From assembly GCA_040389065.1 (NCBI GenBank), contig JAZKAR010000003.1:40693-104692 (forward strand): a DNA stretch of 64,000 nt, written 5' to 3'. The DNA is from JAZKAR01 sp040389065 (lineage in GTDB: Bacteria > Pseudomonadota > Gammaproteobacteria > Burkholderiales > Casimicrobiaceae). Both the position numbers and the translations under genes were made by a program. The notes beneath the pieces are model-generated. The model had not been told where the DNA came from, ran no database searches, and saw only the letters and a list, made by a program, of their open reading frames with translations. Below, one piece after another: positions 1 to 9,099 of the stretch. Numbering within the stretch: position 1 is the first letter of the stretch; each line of letters opens with the position of its first letter.

Positions 1-1
1 T

Positions 2-1723
2 AAAAAGCCAGGCGAATATCGTGATGCTACAGGTGCCTTAAAGCGCGAGGTCGCTCAATTTCGGATTTATGGTTACGATGCTTCTGGCTCTGTAGTGCGC
101 GAGCTATCGATGGATGAATCAACGCAGATTGAATGGACAGTAGAGCTAGCGAATCATAAATCTGCTTGGTACAACTTTGAATTGGCATTAGATATTCCTG
201 AAGCAGCTACGGCCCCTGCCACAAAGCTGCGCAATGCGAATGTAAAAGATCGTAAAACGCTTTCAATTATGCCAGGTAAACGTTCTATTCATACCCCTGC
301 AACGCAGGGAGATGAGTATCATTTTTCTGGTGGTAAGTTTATAGATATTGAAGTGCCGCTTGGAGAATTGCGCACCAATCAAAAAGGGCAATTACTTGTT
401 TTTGGTGGGCATGGCAAATCGGCCTCGATTGATGGTCAAGCCCCTACAACGTTTGCGAATAATGATGGTTGGTATGACGACACAAGCGATGGGCCAGTAA
501 CAGCGCGTGTTGTGCTGAACGGGCGAGCTGTAGAGGTAGCACCTGCCTGGGTAGTGGTAGCGCCACCTAATTATGGGCCTCAGCAAAAAGCTGTTCGTAC
601 TATGTATGCGCTGATGACCGATGTAGCAATTAATGCGGGGCAACTGCCAGCACCGACTAAACCCTCATTCCAACACGATATACTGCCTATTCTCAAAGCA
701 CTGTGTGATTTGCAATGGATGAATGCTGGGTTTGCGGCTGGGTTTGGGTACGGAATGCCGCAATATTTTCTTGACCCTGTTTATTTGCAGCGGCTTTCAA
801 TGCCAGGTGATACCTATGCTGAGTTGCGCCGCACAGTTGCCAATGCATTTCGTAATCCTAGTGATAACGATATTTCGATGAAGCCTTGGCCTTGGGTGTA
901 TGGCGATGCAATGAATGTTCCGATGCCTCCCGTTAAAAATGCTATGAATGCGTTAACAACAACCCAGCTGGCGTTATTAGAATATTGGGTTCAAGGGCAA
1001 TTTGAATCAGATTTTAATCCCGAACAGCCTTTGTTTGAATCGATTGATCAAGTGCCTCTAGAACAGCAACCTGCCATGCTTGATAAAGCATCGCTTGAGT
1101 TTTGTTTGGCTGATGCGTTTCATCCTGGGTGCGAGATGACTTGGCCAGTACGCCATGCCACTATGTACAGTGAACCTTATCGCTGGAGACATCGAGAGGC
1201 GAGTAATCCAGAGCCTGATTATGGCAGCACGCTTACCTCACAAGAAGCTCTTTCTTATAATGGCCCTTTATATGCGCAGTTTGCAGGTTCTATTACGCGC
1301 TGGATGGCGATTCCTTGGCAAACCGATACTGCCAGTTGCCGTTCAGGTTATGATCCCCAGTATGATCCTTATTTGCCAACCTTTTGGCCTGCACGTGTTC
1401 CTAATCAAGTATTAAGTGAAGAAAATTATCAAAAGGTAATTGATACGAGCTTATCGCGTGAAGAACGTCTGGCTGCATTTCAAGAGCGTTCAGATTGGGA
1501 TCGCACTTTAGGGGTAGGGTATGCTAATCAACTAGCCAATATGATTAATGGCTTTTCAAACATGGGTATTGTGGAAGTACGAACCGGTGTGCTGCAAGAC
1601 GCAGATTTCCCTCCTGTTATGCAGGTAGAAGATCGCGGAGGCCAAGATATGACCCCAGCAGAAAGAGAAACTACAGATAAAGCAGTAAGGCAGGCGATTA
1701 TTATTCAGAAAAACAAGCGCTAA
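2..1723 (+). CDS. LodA/GoxA-like cysteine tryptophylquinone oxidase, 5' end outside window
   Basis: The reading frame is open to the left edge, so the start lies upstream; the GTG at 95 is internal because the preceding codons already read like the family (KREVAQFRIYGYD). The product resembles LodA (lysine 6-oxidase) and GoxA (glycine oxidase), which oxidise amines with a cysteine tryptophylquinone cofactor made from a Cys and a Trp. A Cys in the motif TASCRSGYDP (codon at 1337) is the expected cofactor Cys. Candidate Trp partners are at 1496 (QERSDWDR), whose distance is close to that in LodA, and at 1385 (FWPARVPN). Maturation needs a LodB-type flavoprotein, which is not seen downstream and could be to the left. 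The substrate cannot be read from sequence. A strong terminator follows. Confidence 0.85.
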   Translation, partial: KKPGEYRDATGALKREVAQFRIYGYDASGSVVRELSMDESTQIEWTVELANHKSAWYNFELALDIPEAATAPATKLRNANVKDRKTLSIMPGKRSIHTPATQGDEYHFSGGKFIDIEVPLGELRTNQKGQLLVFGGHGKSASIDGQAPTTFANNDGWYDDTSDGPVTARVVLNGRAVEVAPAWVVVAPPNYGPQQKAVRTMYALMTDVAINAGQLPAPTKPSFQHDILPILKALCDLQWMNAGFAAGFGYGMPQYFLDPVYLQRLSMPGDTYAELRRTVANAFRNPSDNDISMKPWPWVYGDAMNVPMPPVKNAMNALTTTQLALLEYWVQGQFESDFNPEQPLFESIDQVPLEQQPAMLDKASLEFCLADAFHPGCEMTWPVRHATMYSEPYRWRHREASNPEPDYGSTLTSQEALSYNGPLYAQFAGSITRWMAIPWQTDTASCRSGYDPQYDPYLPTFWPARVPNQVLSEENYQKVIDTSLSREERLAAFQERSDWDRTLGVGYANQLANMINGFSNMGIVEVRTGVLQDADFPPVMQVEDRGGQDMTPAERETTDKAVRQAIIIQKNKR

Positions 1724-1804
1724 CTTCGAGTGTGAAAGCGGAAAGCGCAGCATTAAACATGAATCATTAAAATAGTTTAAAAAAACGATCCAGACCTAGT
1801 AATC

Positions 1805-1854
1805 AAAAAGGGTCAACACTGATAAAGCAGTATTTATCAATGTTGACCCTTTTT
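1805..1854. terminator. Bidirectional rho-independent terminator
   Basis: A 22-bp inverted repeat with one mismatch (arms 1805-1826 and 1833-1854, 6-nt loop) begins with an A run and ends with a T run. It separates the LodA-like gene from the convergent small gene and can serve both. Confidence 0.9.
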
Positions 1855-1894
1855 CTTGCCATTTTTTAGGTTTCTTCTCGCTTCAGAATTTATG

Positions 1895-2152
1895 CTAGTG
1901 TACGACTCTATATGTCCATGCCTCTGAAGGCACATTCAGAATAATTTTTCCTCCTTTACCAAGGGCATAAATCTGTAAGCCGCCATCAGGTAAAACATTT
2001 GCTTGCTTGGGCGGAATATAGCCTTCTTCAAATAACTTATGCACTGTTGGTTGCTGGTTTTCTGTCATGTGTTCACAAATAAGCTCCCAGGTTTGCTCGA
2101 TTTCTGGAAGGATGACCACATCATTTATTACGTTACAAATATCTTCAGACAT
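1895..2152 (-). CDS. Small protein of unknown function (85 aa)
   Basis: I do not recognise this protein. The ORF has a good ribosome binding site (GAGGT, 8 bases before ATG) and ends just past a bidirectional terminator, which supports a real gene. The product is acidic, without signal peptide or membrane segment. Its C-terminal half (LPDGGLQIYALGKGGKII) looks like a short beta-rich segment. It converges on the LodA-like gene and shares no operon with it; a functional link is not shown. Confidence 0.6.
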   Translation of the reverse strand: MSEDICNVINDVVILPEIEQTWELICEHMTENQQPTVHKLFEEGYIPPKQANVLPDGGLQIYALGKGGKIILNVPSEAWTYRVVH

Positions 2153-2416
2153 GACTCTCTACCTCTTTGGATAGTAATTAGTATAAATAAAAAACAATAT
2201 CTTTACACGACACCTGCCCTGAAAGGAATGCCAGCCAAAGCAGCGGCGCTTTATGAGTTTTGTGTATAGGGAATATGGGGAAGAATTTTCAGGAAACAAT
2301 ATCTAATGTTCCTTAAGAGAAAAAAAAGGGCCTTTTTTTGAAATTCTTGAGAGCTTATAGCACAAAATTTATTGAATGAAGTGATCACAAGTAGCGTTTT
2401 TCATATGTTTTACTCT

Positions 2417-2522
2417 TAGACGTTACACAATTAAGCTTTTCTCAGCATGATGCCAACGTGCAATATTTTTTGTACTGGTTATATTGTCATGTCTTGATAA
2501 GAATCTGACTGCGTAACTTCCA
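2417..2522. repeat. Palindromic interspersed repeat, copy 1 (diverged)
   Basis: 106 bp, bounded by TAGACGTTACACAATT and the inverted end ACTGCGTAACTTCCA. It carries the internal ATGTCTTGATAA block near its right end, which gives the orientation. It lies in the 467-bp gap before the tautomerase gene; the rest of that gap is AT-rich with no other recognisable feature. Confidence 0.8.
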
Positions 2523-2619
2523 ATAATTTAAGGATAATGACCCTCTAGCTTACAATCGATAAAAAAAGGATTATTCTAGTGCTTCTCTAAGTTTTTAACT
2601 CTTGTAAGGGGGTAAGAAT

Positions 2620-2811
2620 ATGCCAATTGTAAATGTTACACTGGTTCGTGGAAGAGATTTGGCAGATGTGCAGGAGTTTTGCAGGCAAGTTACTAAAGCT
2701 GCAGAACAGCATTTACATGTACGCCCTGAAGCTGTTCGCGTATTTGTGACAGAAGTGGAACCTGAACTATTTTTTGTTGCTGGTAAATCAAAAGCAGAGT
2801 TATCTGCCTAA
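2620..2811 (+). CDS. 4-oxalocrotonate tautomerase family protein
   Basis: 63 codons, the usual size of 4-oxalocrotonate tautomerase subunits. After Met removal the chain starts with the catalytic Pro1. The other residues known to matter in 4-OT fall at the same positions: Arg11 (in VRGRD), Arg39 (in EAVRV) and Phe50 (in PELFF). The enzyme is therefore probably an active keto-enol tautomerase; its substrate is unknown, because no other aromatic degradation genes are near. A strong ribosome binding site (AAGGGGG) precedes the ATG. The SDR gene begins 8 bp downstream, so the two are very likely one transcript. Confidence 0.9.
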   Translation: MPIVNVTLVRGRDLADVQEFCRQVTKAAEQHLHVRPEAVRVFVTEVEPELFFVAGKSKAELSA

Positions 2812-2819
2812 TTTTTTGA

Positions 2820-3620
2820 ATGTTAGCTCCTATGAATATTAATCTAACTGGTAAAAAAGCAATTATTTGTGGTGCAAGTAAAGGTATTGGGCGTGCTATA
2901 GCCATAGAGCTTGCAGCATTAGGCGCCAGCGTTACACTACTTGCCAGAAATGAACAAACACTTAGTGAGTTGTGCAAAACGTTAGAAACAAAGGCTGGTC
3001 AATATCATCATTTTTTAGCGGTTGATCTGGCGAATACGCAAGAATTAAAGGCAGTGATAACCGACTATGTAACTCAAAGCGGGCCTTTTCATATCTTGAT
3101 TAATAATTCTGGTGGGCCAAAGGCAGGTAGTTTGCATGCGGCAAACGAAAATGATTTTAGCGCTGCGTTTACTCAGCATGTAATGGCAAGCCATGTGTTA
3201 ATGCTGGCTGTACTAAACGGCATGAAAGAAGAACAATACGGAAGAATTATCAATATTATTTCAACCTCTGTTAAGCAACCGATTGCTGGGTTAGGCATAT
3301 CGAATACCATTCGAGGGGCTGTTGCTAATTGGTCTAAAACGCTTGCTGGTGAAGTAGCGAAATTTGGTATTACGGTAAATAATGTTCTGCCTGGCTCAAC
3401 GGAGACAGAGCGATTAACAGAAATTATAGCCAATAAAGCTTCAAAAAATCATCAATCATTAGAAGAGGTGATTGAGCATGAGAAATCTATTATTCCTGCA
3501 GGTCGATTTGGCGCACCTGAAGAAATTGCACAGGCAGTGGCTTTTTTGGCTAGCCCGGCAGCTGCTTATATCAATGGTATAAATTTACCTGTAGATGGCG
3601 GGCGAACAGCCTCGTTATAA
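2820..3620 (+). CDS. Atypical short-chain dehydrogenase (BKR-like SDR without YxxxK)
   Basis: 266 aa with a Rossmann fold: GASKGIG nucleotide motif at residues 18-24, NNSGG in the middle, and the C-terminal PVDGGR typical of FabG-like SDRs. The catalytic Tyr-x-x-x-Lys is absent: where YSASKGAL is expected the sequence reads SNTIRGAV. This SNxxR variant is a known subgroup of beta-ketoacyl reductase-like SDRs whose chemistry is not settled. The start could be ATG 2820 or ATG 2832; the latter fits the usual N-terminus better. It is paired with the tautomerase 8 bp upstream, suggesting joint work on a ketone or enol substrate (inference). Confidence 0.88.
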   Translation: MLAPMNINLTGKKAIICGASKGIGRAIAIELAALGASVTLLARNEQTLSELCKTLETKAGQYHHFLAVDLANTQELKAVITDYVTQSGPFHILINNSGGPKAGSLHAANENDFSAAFTQHVMASHVLMLAVLNGMKEEQYGRIINIISTSVKQPIAGLGISNTIRGAVANWSKTLAGEVAKFGITVNNVLPGSTETERLTEIIANKASKNHQSLEEVIEHEKSIIPAGRFGAPEEIAQAVAFLASPAAAYINGINLPVDGGRTASL

Positions 3621-3655
3621 GGTTAGTAGATTAAGCATATTAGATTGTAGTTAGG

Positions 3656-4072
3656 CTAGTGTTGTTTAGCGATAAGCCAGCCGGGGTTCTTAAAAAAAGC
3701 AGTCTCAATGCCATAACCAATAATGACGCCGGCTGTATAGCAAATTAAATCACTCCAAACAAACGTATGCCCTAATATTAGGCTTCCCAGCTTAGTATTT
3801 CTTATCGAGTCAATCCATAAAGCATGATAGAGCTGGCTTATTTCTATTGCATACGAGAATAGTAACGCATATAGCGCAATTTTATAGGTGCTGTGTTTGG
3901 GGAGAAGCCACCCGAAGCAAACATACACCATTAGCGCCCATAACGTATCGCCACTATATTCTGCTAACCATGCCGGAAGAAAAGATGAATATCGCCGCGA
4001 TGCAAGACCTAAACTAATGGTAATAAAAATAAGAGTTAAATAAATAAAGCGATTTCTTTTCATAGGTATCAT
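3656..4072 (-). CDS. DUF2809 family membrane protein
   Basis: 138 aa, four predicted hydrophobic segments (around residues 8-25, 42-60, 64-82 and 107-124). The pattern RRYSSFLPAWLAEYSGDTLWA early on and the EISQLYHALWID stretch are characteristic of the DUF2809 family of small inner-membrane proteins, whose function is unknown. The first Met may be followed by the true start at Met4 (MKRNRF). It converges on the SDR gene, 35 bp apart, with no clear terminator between them. Confidence 0.8.
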   Translation of the reverse strand: MIPMKRNRFIYLTLIFITISLGLASRRYSSFLPAWLAEYSGDTLWALMVYVCFGWLLPKHSTYKIALYALLFSYAIEISQLYHALWIDSIRNTKLGSLILGHTFVWSDLICYTAGVIIGYGIETAFFKNPGWLIAKQH

Positions 4073-4276
4073 GGTGTGGCTATAAAACGTAGAAAATTTT
4101 TGTATGTAAAATGTTTATCCCATATCTCAAAAATACGCACTTTAATGTGAACACACTAGCTCTGTGTGATTGCCTTGGTAATATTCGCTCGGGCATTTTT
4201 AAGCAACTAGTATTAGATTTTAAGGCAATTTTTAGAGAATAAAAGGATAAAAAGCTAATGATTCAAGATTGGTTTT

Positions 4277-5143
4277 TTATCGCATAGCAATATTTTCAAT
4301 TGTTTCCATTTCCGCTTCTGTCAGCATGAGGCTGTAGGCGTCTAAATCATTTTTCATATGCATGTTATTCGTTGTCCCCGTTAATGGAATCATGCCGTTT
4401 TGTAAGGCGAAACGAAAAATAACTTGTGCTACTGAACACTCCAATCGCTGTGCAATCTTATGAATAATAGGATGATTGATTTCTGTGCTATTTGCAGTGA
4501 GCAAAGAAAAACCCTGGTAAAGAATATCATTCGCGCGGCAAAGCTTACGAATGCGCGCATCCCACTGGGTATGAGCAAAGCACCGATTTTGTACAAATGC
4601 AGGTTTAATCTCTGCGCCTTCTAATAACAATTGTAATTGATCAAATTCAATATTAGAAACGCCTAGAAGCCTTACACGGTTCGATTTTTTTAATTGCTCC
4701 ATGGCACGCCAAACTTCCCAGTCTGTGGCGGTTAAAGCATAGCGTGAAGCAGGACCATGCAAAATATAAGAGTCAATATAGCTTGTTCCTAAATGTTCTA
4801 ACGAGCGTGTAAAAGATTGCTCTACTTGCTCAGTAAAGCTGGCGTTAGGGTCATACGGTAAGCGGTGATCTTGGCTTGAAATATACGTAAATTTTGTTTG
4901 TAAGAATAACTCACTGCGCTGTATAAGCGCTTTATCGAATAAATTTTTAAGTGCTTGCCCTACGCCAGCCTCATGGTAATGGCGCCGCTGGTTTGCGGTA
5001 TCAATTCCTCGAAACCCAGCGCTTAGTGCTACTTGAACTAAAGATTCAGTTTGATCTTCTTTCCAGGCGGTTCCGTACAAAAATGTTGGCAATGTAATGC
5101 CTCTATGTTCGTAAAGGGGGCTTAGAGGTGTAGTAGTGAGCAT
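4277..5143 (-). CDS. Aldo/keto reductase
   Basis: 288 aa, standard length for a single-domain aldo/keto reductase, an NADPH-dependent reductase of carbonyls with a TIM-barrel fold. Visible catalytic-type residues are Asp48 (GIDTANQ), Tyr56 (RRHYHEAGVG), Lys84 (LQTKF) and a His at about 129 (YILHGP). The NADPH-binding end (SVAQVIFRFALQNGMIPLTGT) is also present. The spacing between Asp and Tyr is longer than in classical members. It stands alone, with the substrate unknown. Confidence 0.88.
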   Translation of the reverse strand: MLTTTPLSPLYEHRGITLPTFLYGTAWKEDQTESLVQVALSAGFRGIDTANQRRHYHEAGVGQALKNLFDKALIQRSELFLQTKFTYISSQDHRLPYDPNASFTEQVEQSFTRSLEHLGTSYIDSYILHGPASRYALTATDWEVWRAMEQLKKSNRVRLLGVSNIEFDQLQLLLEGAEIKPAFVQNRCFAHTQWDARIRKLCRANDILYQGFSLLTANSTEINHPIIHKIAQRLECSVAQVIFRFALQNGMIPLTGTTNNMHMKNDLDAYSLMLTEAEMETIENIAMR

Positions 5144-5353
5144 CGTTATTTTCTTTCAGGCTTATGATAATAGGTAACACTTACACTAAATCAACAGCAA
5201 GACCCCTTGTAACGAGGTTGCTTGAGCACATTGTATGAGGGCAAATAGGTTTACGTAAGTTGCTCTAACCATAGTATAGTTTTTTGTCACGCTGGTTGTG
5301 CTGCCTACACTAATGTATTTTGCTGAAGTGTTTTCTGTATTCCCCTCAGTATT

Positions 5354-5965
5354 ATGAAGAGAAAGTATAAAATGAGCGATAAAATTCGATCGATTTTAAA
5401 TAAAATGAATGAATTAGAGGGCGAGCTTCAAAAGGCGTTACAAGAGCAAACCACAGGGATGTTTTTTGAGATTAACGGGAAACGCGTACAGTTCGAAGAT
5501 GATATTAAAAAAATACATCGCCAGCTTAGAGTAAAACTCTTGAACTGGATCTCAAATAGTCAGTGGCAAAATTGGGTATCTATACCCTTTATTTATAGCA
5601 TGATTATTCCACTAATAATATTTGATTTAAGTATTACGCTTTATCAAGCTATTTGTTTTCCTCTTTATAAAATTACTAAAGTTCGAAGAGAAAATTATAT
5701 TGTTTTTGATCGCAATTACTTAGAGTATCTTAATTTTATTGAGAAGTTTCATTGTACATATTGTAGTTATGGTAATGGAGTGGTTGCGTATGGTCGCGAA
5801 ATTATTGCGAGAACTGAGCAGTATTGGTGTCCTATAAAGCATGCGCATAAAGTGGTTGGTTCGCATACAAGGTATGCTAAATTTTTAGAGTATGGCGCGG
5901 CAGAAAATTATCATACAAAACTAATTGAGCTTCGTGAGGATCTTTCAAAGATAAAAGAAGACTGA
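5354..5965 (+). CDS. Conserved membrane-associated protein with CxxC site, unknown function
   Basis: 203 aa. I recognise the general pattern from uncharacterised proteobacterial proteins but know no function. Order of parts: an N-terminal helical or coiled-coil segment (residues 1-55), one hydrophobic stretch around 78-100 (IPFIYSMIIPLIIFDLSI), then a soluble C-terminal region with HCTYC and later QYWCPIKHAHK, which together could bind a metal. The start is uncertain: ATG 5354 or ATG 5372 (MSDKIRS), the second having the more family-like N-terminus. It stands alone between AKR and the EamA transporter. Confidence 0.75.
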   Translation: MKRKYKMSDKIRSILNKMNELEGELQKALQEQTTGMFFEINGKRVQFEDDIKKIHRQLRVKLLNWISNSQWQNWVSIPFIYSMIIPLIIFDLSITLYQAICFPLYKITKVRRENYIVFDRNYLEYLNFIEKFHCTYCSYGNGVVAYGREIIARTEQYWCPIKHAHKVVGSHTRYAKFLEYGAAENYHTKLIELREDLSKIKED

Positions 5966-6055
5966 AACTACTTTTGCTTCCAGTTTAAAATAACTTTTAT
6001 GTATTAGATGACCAAAAAAATGACATAATCTAATGAGGAAAATTACTAATAATAT

Positions 6056-6159
6056 TAGAGTCTACGCAGTTAGGTTCTGTCGACGTTATAACAACTTGCC
6101 TTATTGTGTGTACTGTCTGCGTTGTCATGCCTTGATAAAGCCCAACTGCGTAACTTCTA
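6056..6159. repeat. Palindromic interspersed repeat, copy 2
   Basis: 104 bp with ends TAGAGTCTACGCAGTT and AACTGCGTAACTTCTA. The inner arms carry ACTTGCC...TGTACTGTCTGCG and ATGCCTTGATA. It sits just upstream of the EamA transporter gene. A short ORF that crosses it is not a gene. Confidence 0.9.
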
Positions 6160-6207
6160 AATATATCTATTTATCGATTATGTTTACTTTTTTAAAGCTT
6201 TTCTACG

Positions 6208-7101
6208 ATGCGCAATATAATTCCCTCACATCGGCATGCTATTTTATTAATGATCGTTACTACACTTTTATGGAGTAGTGCGGGTGTTTTAACACGGCAC
6301 TTAACAGCAGGGCAGGGGTTTATCGTAACGTTTTGGCGCAGTTTATTTGCGGCATTTTTTGTTGCAATCTTACTGGGTTGGCGTCAGCCAAAAACACTAT
6401 TTCCCTCTATTTATAAAGCGGGAAAAATAGGCCTATTTTCTGGCTTAATGTGGTGCTGTATGTTTTGCTGTTTCATGGTTGCGTTGAGCATGACAACCGT
6501 GGCGAATACATTAATTGTGTCGAGTTTATCGCCCTTACTTACTGCGATTTTTGCCTGGGTGTTTTTAAAAGAACCGATTGTTTTCCGTACAGCTATCGCT
6601 ATTGCAGCGGCAACTGCAGGTATGGTTATTATGTTTTCTACTGGGATCAATATTGATCACACTCATTTGCTTGGTATGCTGATTGCTTTAGGGGTACCTA
6701 TTGCAGCCTCGCTTAATTTTATTATGCTTAAAAAAGCAGGGCAGCATCTGGATCTGATTCCTTCAATATTGCTAGGGTGCTTTTTTTCAATCATTGCTAT
6801 GTTACCGCTAGCATGGCCCGTTGCTACCTCGCAGCATGATCTGCCTATTTTAATAGCGCTTGGCTTTTTTCAACTAGGGCTTCCTTGCATGCTGCTGGTG
6901 GTGGCTTCAAAATCGTTGTCTGCTTCAGAAATTTCGCTACTTACATTATTAGAAGTGGTACTAGGGCCAATTTGGGTGTGGTTGGGTGTTGGGGAGATTC
7001 CTGCAAAAGAAACGCTATGGGGCGGCGCCATAATATTGGGTGCACTCATATTTAACGAGTTAGTTGCTATCCGCGTTAAATATAAAATTTTGAAAGCTTA
7101 G
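6208..7101 (+). CDS. EamA/DMT-family transporter
   Basis: 297 aa, about ten hydrophobic segments arranged as two five-helix EamA repeats, the usual size and layout of the drug/metabolite transporter superfamily in the inner membrane. Signs are MIVTTLLWSSAGVLTRHL at the N-terminus, the VANTLIVSSLSPLLTAIFA helix with FLKEP after it, and a second repeat ending LLTLLEVVLGPIWVWLGVGE. Substrate is not predictable. The gene is alone, preceded by repeat copy 2 and followed by repeat copy 3. Confidence 0.9.
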   Translation: MRNIIPSHRHAILLMIVTTLLWSSAGVLTRHLTAGQGFIVTFWRSLFAAFFVAILLGWRQPKTLFPSIYKAGKIGLFSGLMWCCMFCCFMVALSMTTVANTLIVSSLSPLLTAIFAWVFLKEPIVFRTAIAIAAATAGMVIMFSTGINIDHTHLLGMLIALGVPIAASLNFIMLKKAGQHLDLIPSILLGCFFSIIAMLPLAWPVATSQHDLPILIALGFFQLGLPCMLLVVASKSLSASEISLLTLLEVVLGPIWVWLGVGEIPAKETLWGGAIILGALIFNELVAIRVKYKILKA

Positions 7102-7179
7102 AGATTTAAGAAGTTAGGCAATTAAAATAGCTTTTAGTTCAATTTTTATAATTAGTATGAAATTCTCTTTTGATATCTT

Positions 7180-7312
7180 TAGAAGTTACGCAGTTGGCTT
7201 TCTCGGCGTGGGACGCCCTGCGTTATGTCAATTTTTGCCCTACTACGTGTACTGTTTGCGTTGCCGTGCGGGGCATCCCATGTCTTGATATAGCGCAACT
7301 GCATAACTTCTA
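7180..7312. repeat. Palindromic interspersed repeat, copy 3 (full length)
   Basis: 133 bp, ends TAGAAGTTACGCAGTT and AACTGCATAACTTCTA. The two arms contain GGCGTGGGACGCCC and GGGGCATCCCATGTC, which can pair with G-U steps, so the transcript would fold into one long hairpin. It lies in the 718-bp gap before mvaA. Confidence 0.92.
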
Positions 7313-7356
7313 ATGTATTTGAGTTAGGCAATACACGAAGAATGATAAGTGCCATT

Positions 7357-7387
7357 ATGCCGAGAGAACTCAGCTGCGTTACTTATA
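7357..7387. repeat. Right-arm fragment of the palindromic repeat
   Basis: 31 bp matching the last 31 bp of copy 6 at about 23 positions (ATGCCGAGAG and GCTGCGTTACTTATA). No left arm is found nearby. The remaining gap up to mvaA is AT-rich and has no recognisable gene. Confidence 0.55.
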
Positions 7388-7819
7388 ATTTAATCTTAAC
7401 CTTAAGCTATTGCTTAGTTAGCCTTATCCGATAGTGCAATTTGCTGGTGTTTAAAGGTCGCATAATTTAACTTATGTTAAATTCATGGTGCGTTCCGATT
7501 TTTATTAAATGAGAAAAAAGATGGAAAAAGATGGAAAAAGCAAGGCTACAGCACCTGAAGAATCTTTCTACAGATTATTTATAAAATTTATTTAATAAAT
7601 AATCATGAGCGGAAGCAATTGCTTCAGAATTATACCTAGCACTGACTAACTGTATAGTTAAATAAATAAAAGAGAATTCTGTCTAGCAAGTACTATCAAT
7701 GAGCGAGTTTATAAAGATAAGCAGGCAGCTCTAAACTCAGCCAGATATGAGCAAAGACGTGCTATTCTGCCCGGCGCAGAGGTTTGCATCTTCTTTTTTT
7801 TTTCAAATTTGGGAGCGTC

Positions 7820-9097
7820 ATGCTAGTTGATTCACGGTTGAATAATTTCCGCGCGCTTGAGCCTGCACAGCGTCTGAATGAAATCGTTGCAAAAGCAGGT
7901 TTAACACCAGAAGACAAAACACTGATTGAAGAGGGTGCATTAACTCTCGATACTGCCAATGGCATGATAGAAAATGTTATTGGAAAATTTGAGCTACCTT
8001 ATGCTGTGGCTGGTTACTTTCAGCTTAATGGCCGTGATGTACTGGTGCCAATGGTAGTTGAAGAGCCTTCTGTTGTAGCTGCTGCGTCGCATATGGCAAA
8101 GCTAATTCGTGAGTCGGGAGGCTTTCAAACCTCTAGTACCGGCCCATTAATGCGCGCCCAAGTGCAAATTATGGGAGTGTCTGATCCCTATGGCGCACGC
8201 CATGCGCTGCTGAACAAGAGGCAAGACATTATTGATATTGCCAATAGCCGAGACAAAGTTTTAATTGGCTTAGGGGGCGGATGTAAAGATATTGAAGTTC
8301 ATATTTTCCCTGATACCTTGCGTGGATCAATGGTCGTTATGCATCTTATTGTAGATGTTCGCGATGCAATGGGCGCTAATACGGTTAATACCATGGCAGA
8401 AGCGGTAGCTGGGCAGGTTGAAGCGATTACGGGAGGAAAGGTACGCTTACGTATTTTATCTAACCTTGCAGATTTAAGGCTTGCGCGCGCGCGCGTACAA
8501 CTTTCTGCTGATGTACTTAAAAGCAAAGACTATAGCGGTGAAACGGTTATTAATGGAATTTTAGATGCGTATGCCTTTGCTGAAATTGACCCTTATCGTG
8601 CGGCTACCCACAATAAAGGAATCATGAATGGTATTGATCCCGTTATTATTGCTACCGGTAATGATTGGCGCGCTGTAGAAGCTGGTGCCCATGCCTATGC
8701 GTGCCGTAACGGTCGTTATACATCGTTGACAACATGGGAGGCATCTGCAAACGGTGATTTGGTAGGTACTATAGAAATGCCTATGCCTGTGGGGCTTGTT
8801 GGGGGTGCAACCAAAACACATCCGTTAGCGCGCTTATCACTGAAAATCATGCAAACAACCAGTGCACAAGAGCTGGCAGAAGTTGCCGTTGCCGTAGGGT
8901 TGGCACAGAATCTAGGTGCATTGCGTGCACTTGCAACTGAGGGTATTCAGCGTGGTCACATGAGTTTACATGCCCGTAACATTGCGATTGCAGCTGGCGC
9001 GAAAGGCCATGATGTAGATTGGGTCGTGCGTGAAATGGTGGCAGCAAAAGATGTTCGTGTAGATTTCGCGGTGAAACTTGTTGAGAGCCGGCTATAA
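7820..9097 (+). CDS. mvaA: Hydroxymethylglutaryl-CoA reductase, class II (degradative type)
   Basis: 425 aa from ATG 7820, which has GGGAG just upstream; a longer in-frame start at 7784 is unlikely because the family starts here. The enzyme interconverts mevalonate and HMG-CoA. Catalytic residues of the Pseudomonas mevalonii enzyme (Glu83, Lys267, Asp283, His381) correspond here to Glu82 (VEEPS), Lys266 (HNKGIMNGID), Asp282 (TGNDWRA) and His380 (GHMSLHARN), all shifted by exactly one. The motif DAMGANTVNT is also present. The HMG-CoA lyase gene begins 2 bp after the stop, the arrangement of the P. mevalonii mvaAB operon, so the likely direction is mevalonate oxidation. No mevalonate kinase is seen in the window. 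Confidence 0.95.
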   Translation: MLVDSRLNNFRALEPAQRLNEIVAKAGLTPEDKTLIEEGALTLDTANGMIENVIGKFELPYAVAGYFQLNGRDVLVPMVVEEPSVVAAASHMAKLIRESGGFQTSSTGPLMRAQVQIMGVSDPYGARHALLNKRQDIIDIANSRDKVLIGLGGGCKDIEVHIFPDTLRGSMVVMHLIVDVRDAMGANTVNTMAEAVAGQVEAITGGKVRLRILSNLADLRLARARVQLSADVLKSKDYSGETVINGILDAYAFAEIDPYRAATHNKGIMNGIDPVIIATGNDWRAVEAGAHAYACRNGRYTSLTTWEASANGDLVGTIEMPMPVGLVGGATKTHPLARLSLKIMQTTSAQELAEVAVAVGLAQNLGALRALATEGIQRGHMSLHARNIAIAAGAKGHDVDWVVREMVAAKDVRVDFAVKLVESRL

Positions 9098-9099
9098 CA

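Noticed and set aside
6033..6278. 81-codon ORF on the plus strand before the EamA gene
   Set aside because: It runs through repeat copy 2 and into the transporter gene in another frame, with no family resemblance.
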